NCBI RefSeq assembly: GCF_000430625.1
Contig: NZ_AUMJ01000004.1
Location: 115,492-179,491, forward strand
Direction: 5' to 3'
Source of the DNA: Aneurinibacillus terranovensis DSM 18919
Lineage (GTDB): Bacteria > Bacillota > Bacilli > Aneurinibacillales > Aneurinibacillaceae
DNA: 64,000 nucleotides
Part shown: piece after piece, positions 63,946 through 64,000 of the stretch
How the letters are laid out: each line of letters opens with the position of its first letter
Position numbering within the stretch: position 1 is the first letter of the stretch
Position numbers and translations under genes: made by a program
Notes under the pieces: generated by a model
The model's database searches: none
Told to the model about the DNA's origin: nothing
The model's input: only the letters and a program-made list of their open reading frames with translations

Positions 63946-64000
63946 TTAATCGTGTTTCCATGCACATCTATACTAGGACAGGCAGACAGAGAAGTCATCC

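Noticed and set aside
1..64000. CRISPR arrays, prophage, transposases, toxin-antitoxin or defence genes
   Set aside because: None of the reading frames or repeats fit these. The window is conserved housekeeping and flagellar DNA.

Overview
This window is a core chromosomal segment of a low-to-middle GC, endospore-forming, flagellated Firmicute of the order Bacillales. The gene order acpP-fabF-rnc-smc-ftsY-ylxM-ffh-rpsP-khpA-ylqD-rimM-trmD-rplS-lepB-rbgA-rnhB-ylqG-ylqH-sucCD-dprA-topA-trmFO-xerC-hslVU-codY-flgB matches the Bacillus subtilis backbone almost gene for gene, and a homologue of the sporulation checkpoint protein Sda is present. A radical-SAM gene between rnc and smc, a yraN-comM-sda block between ylqH and sucC, and ywfO- and ywhD-like genes at the right end make a Paenibacillaceae-type organism (Brevibacillus or Aneurinibacillus relatives) my best guess. 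That assignment is an inference; there is no rRNA here to settle it.

Layout. 1-3503: end of fatty-acid synthesis (fabG end, acpP, fabF), rnc and a radical-SAM enzyme. 3915-10284: chromosome organisation and protein targeting (smc, ftsY, ylxM, ffh). 10380-15780: ribosome and tRNA maturation (rpsP, khpA, ylqD, rimM, trmD, rplS, rbgA), signal peptidase and RNase HII. 15842-20339: ylqG/ylqH (a FliK-like and FlhB-C-terminal-like pair), yraN, then the minus-strand comM and sda genes. 20617-31503: sucCD, dprA, topA, trmFO, xerC, hslVU, codY. 31692-57522: one long flagellar/chemotaxis cluster, flgB through cheW, building the rod, MS ring, switch, export gate, hook and the CheA/CheW/CheB/CheY pathway. 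57641-64000: unrelated genes (a small membrane ORF, a DUF1450 protein, a cation/proton antiporter, a universal stress protein, a pseudouridine synthase, an HD hydrolase and YwhD).

Most genes are tightly packed with strong Shine-Dalgarno sequences, frequent 4-17 bp overlaps and several TTG or GTG starts. I revised many starts to sit 6-10 nt downstream of a good ribosome binding site and to match known family lengths. Clear sigma-A-type promoters are visible before smc, ylxM-ffh, rplS, sucC, topA, sda and the uspA-like gene, and rho-independent terminators follow acpP, khpA, rplS, rbgA, yraN, sucD, codY, cheW, the DUF1450 gene and others.

I found no phage, defence island, CRISPR array, insertion sequence with a transposase, rRNA or tRNA. 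The most noteworthy non-routine items are: (i) an sda gene with two perfect DnaA boxes upstream; (ii) a 203-bp near-perfect palindromic element present twice in full and in degenerate half-copies elsewhere; (iii) the FliK-like/FlhB-C-like pair outside the flagellar cluster; (iv) a che cluster that stops at cheW with no cheC, cheD or sigD; and (v) a well-translated-looking 41-residue membrane ORF just after cheW. I did not see a convincing new multi-gene system.
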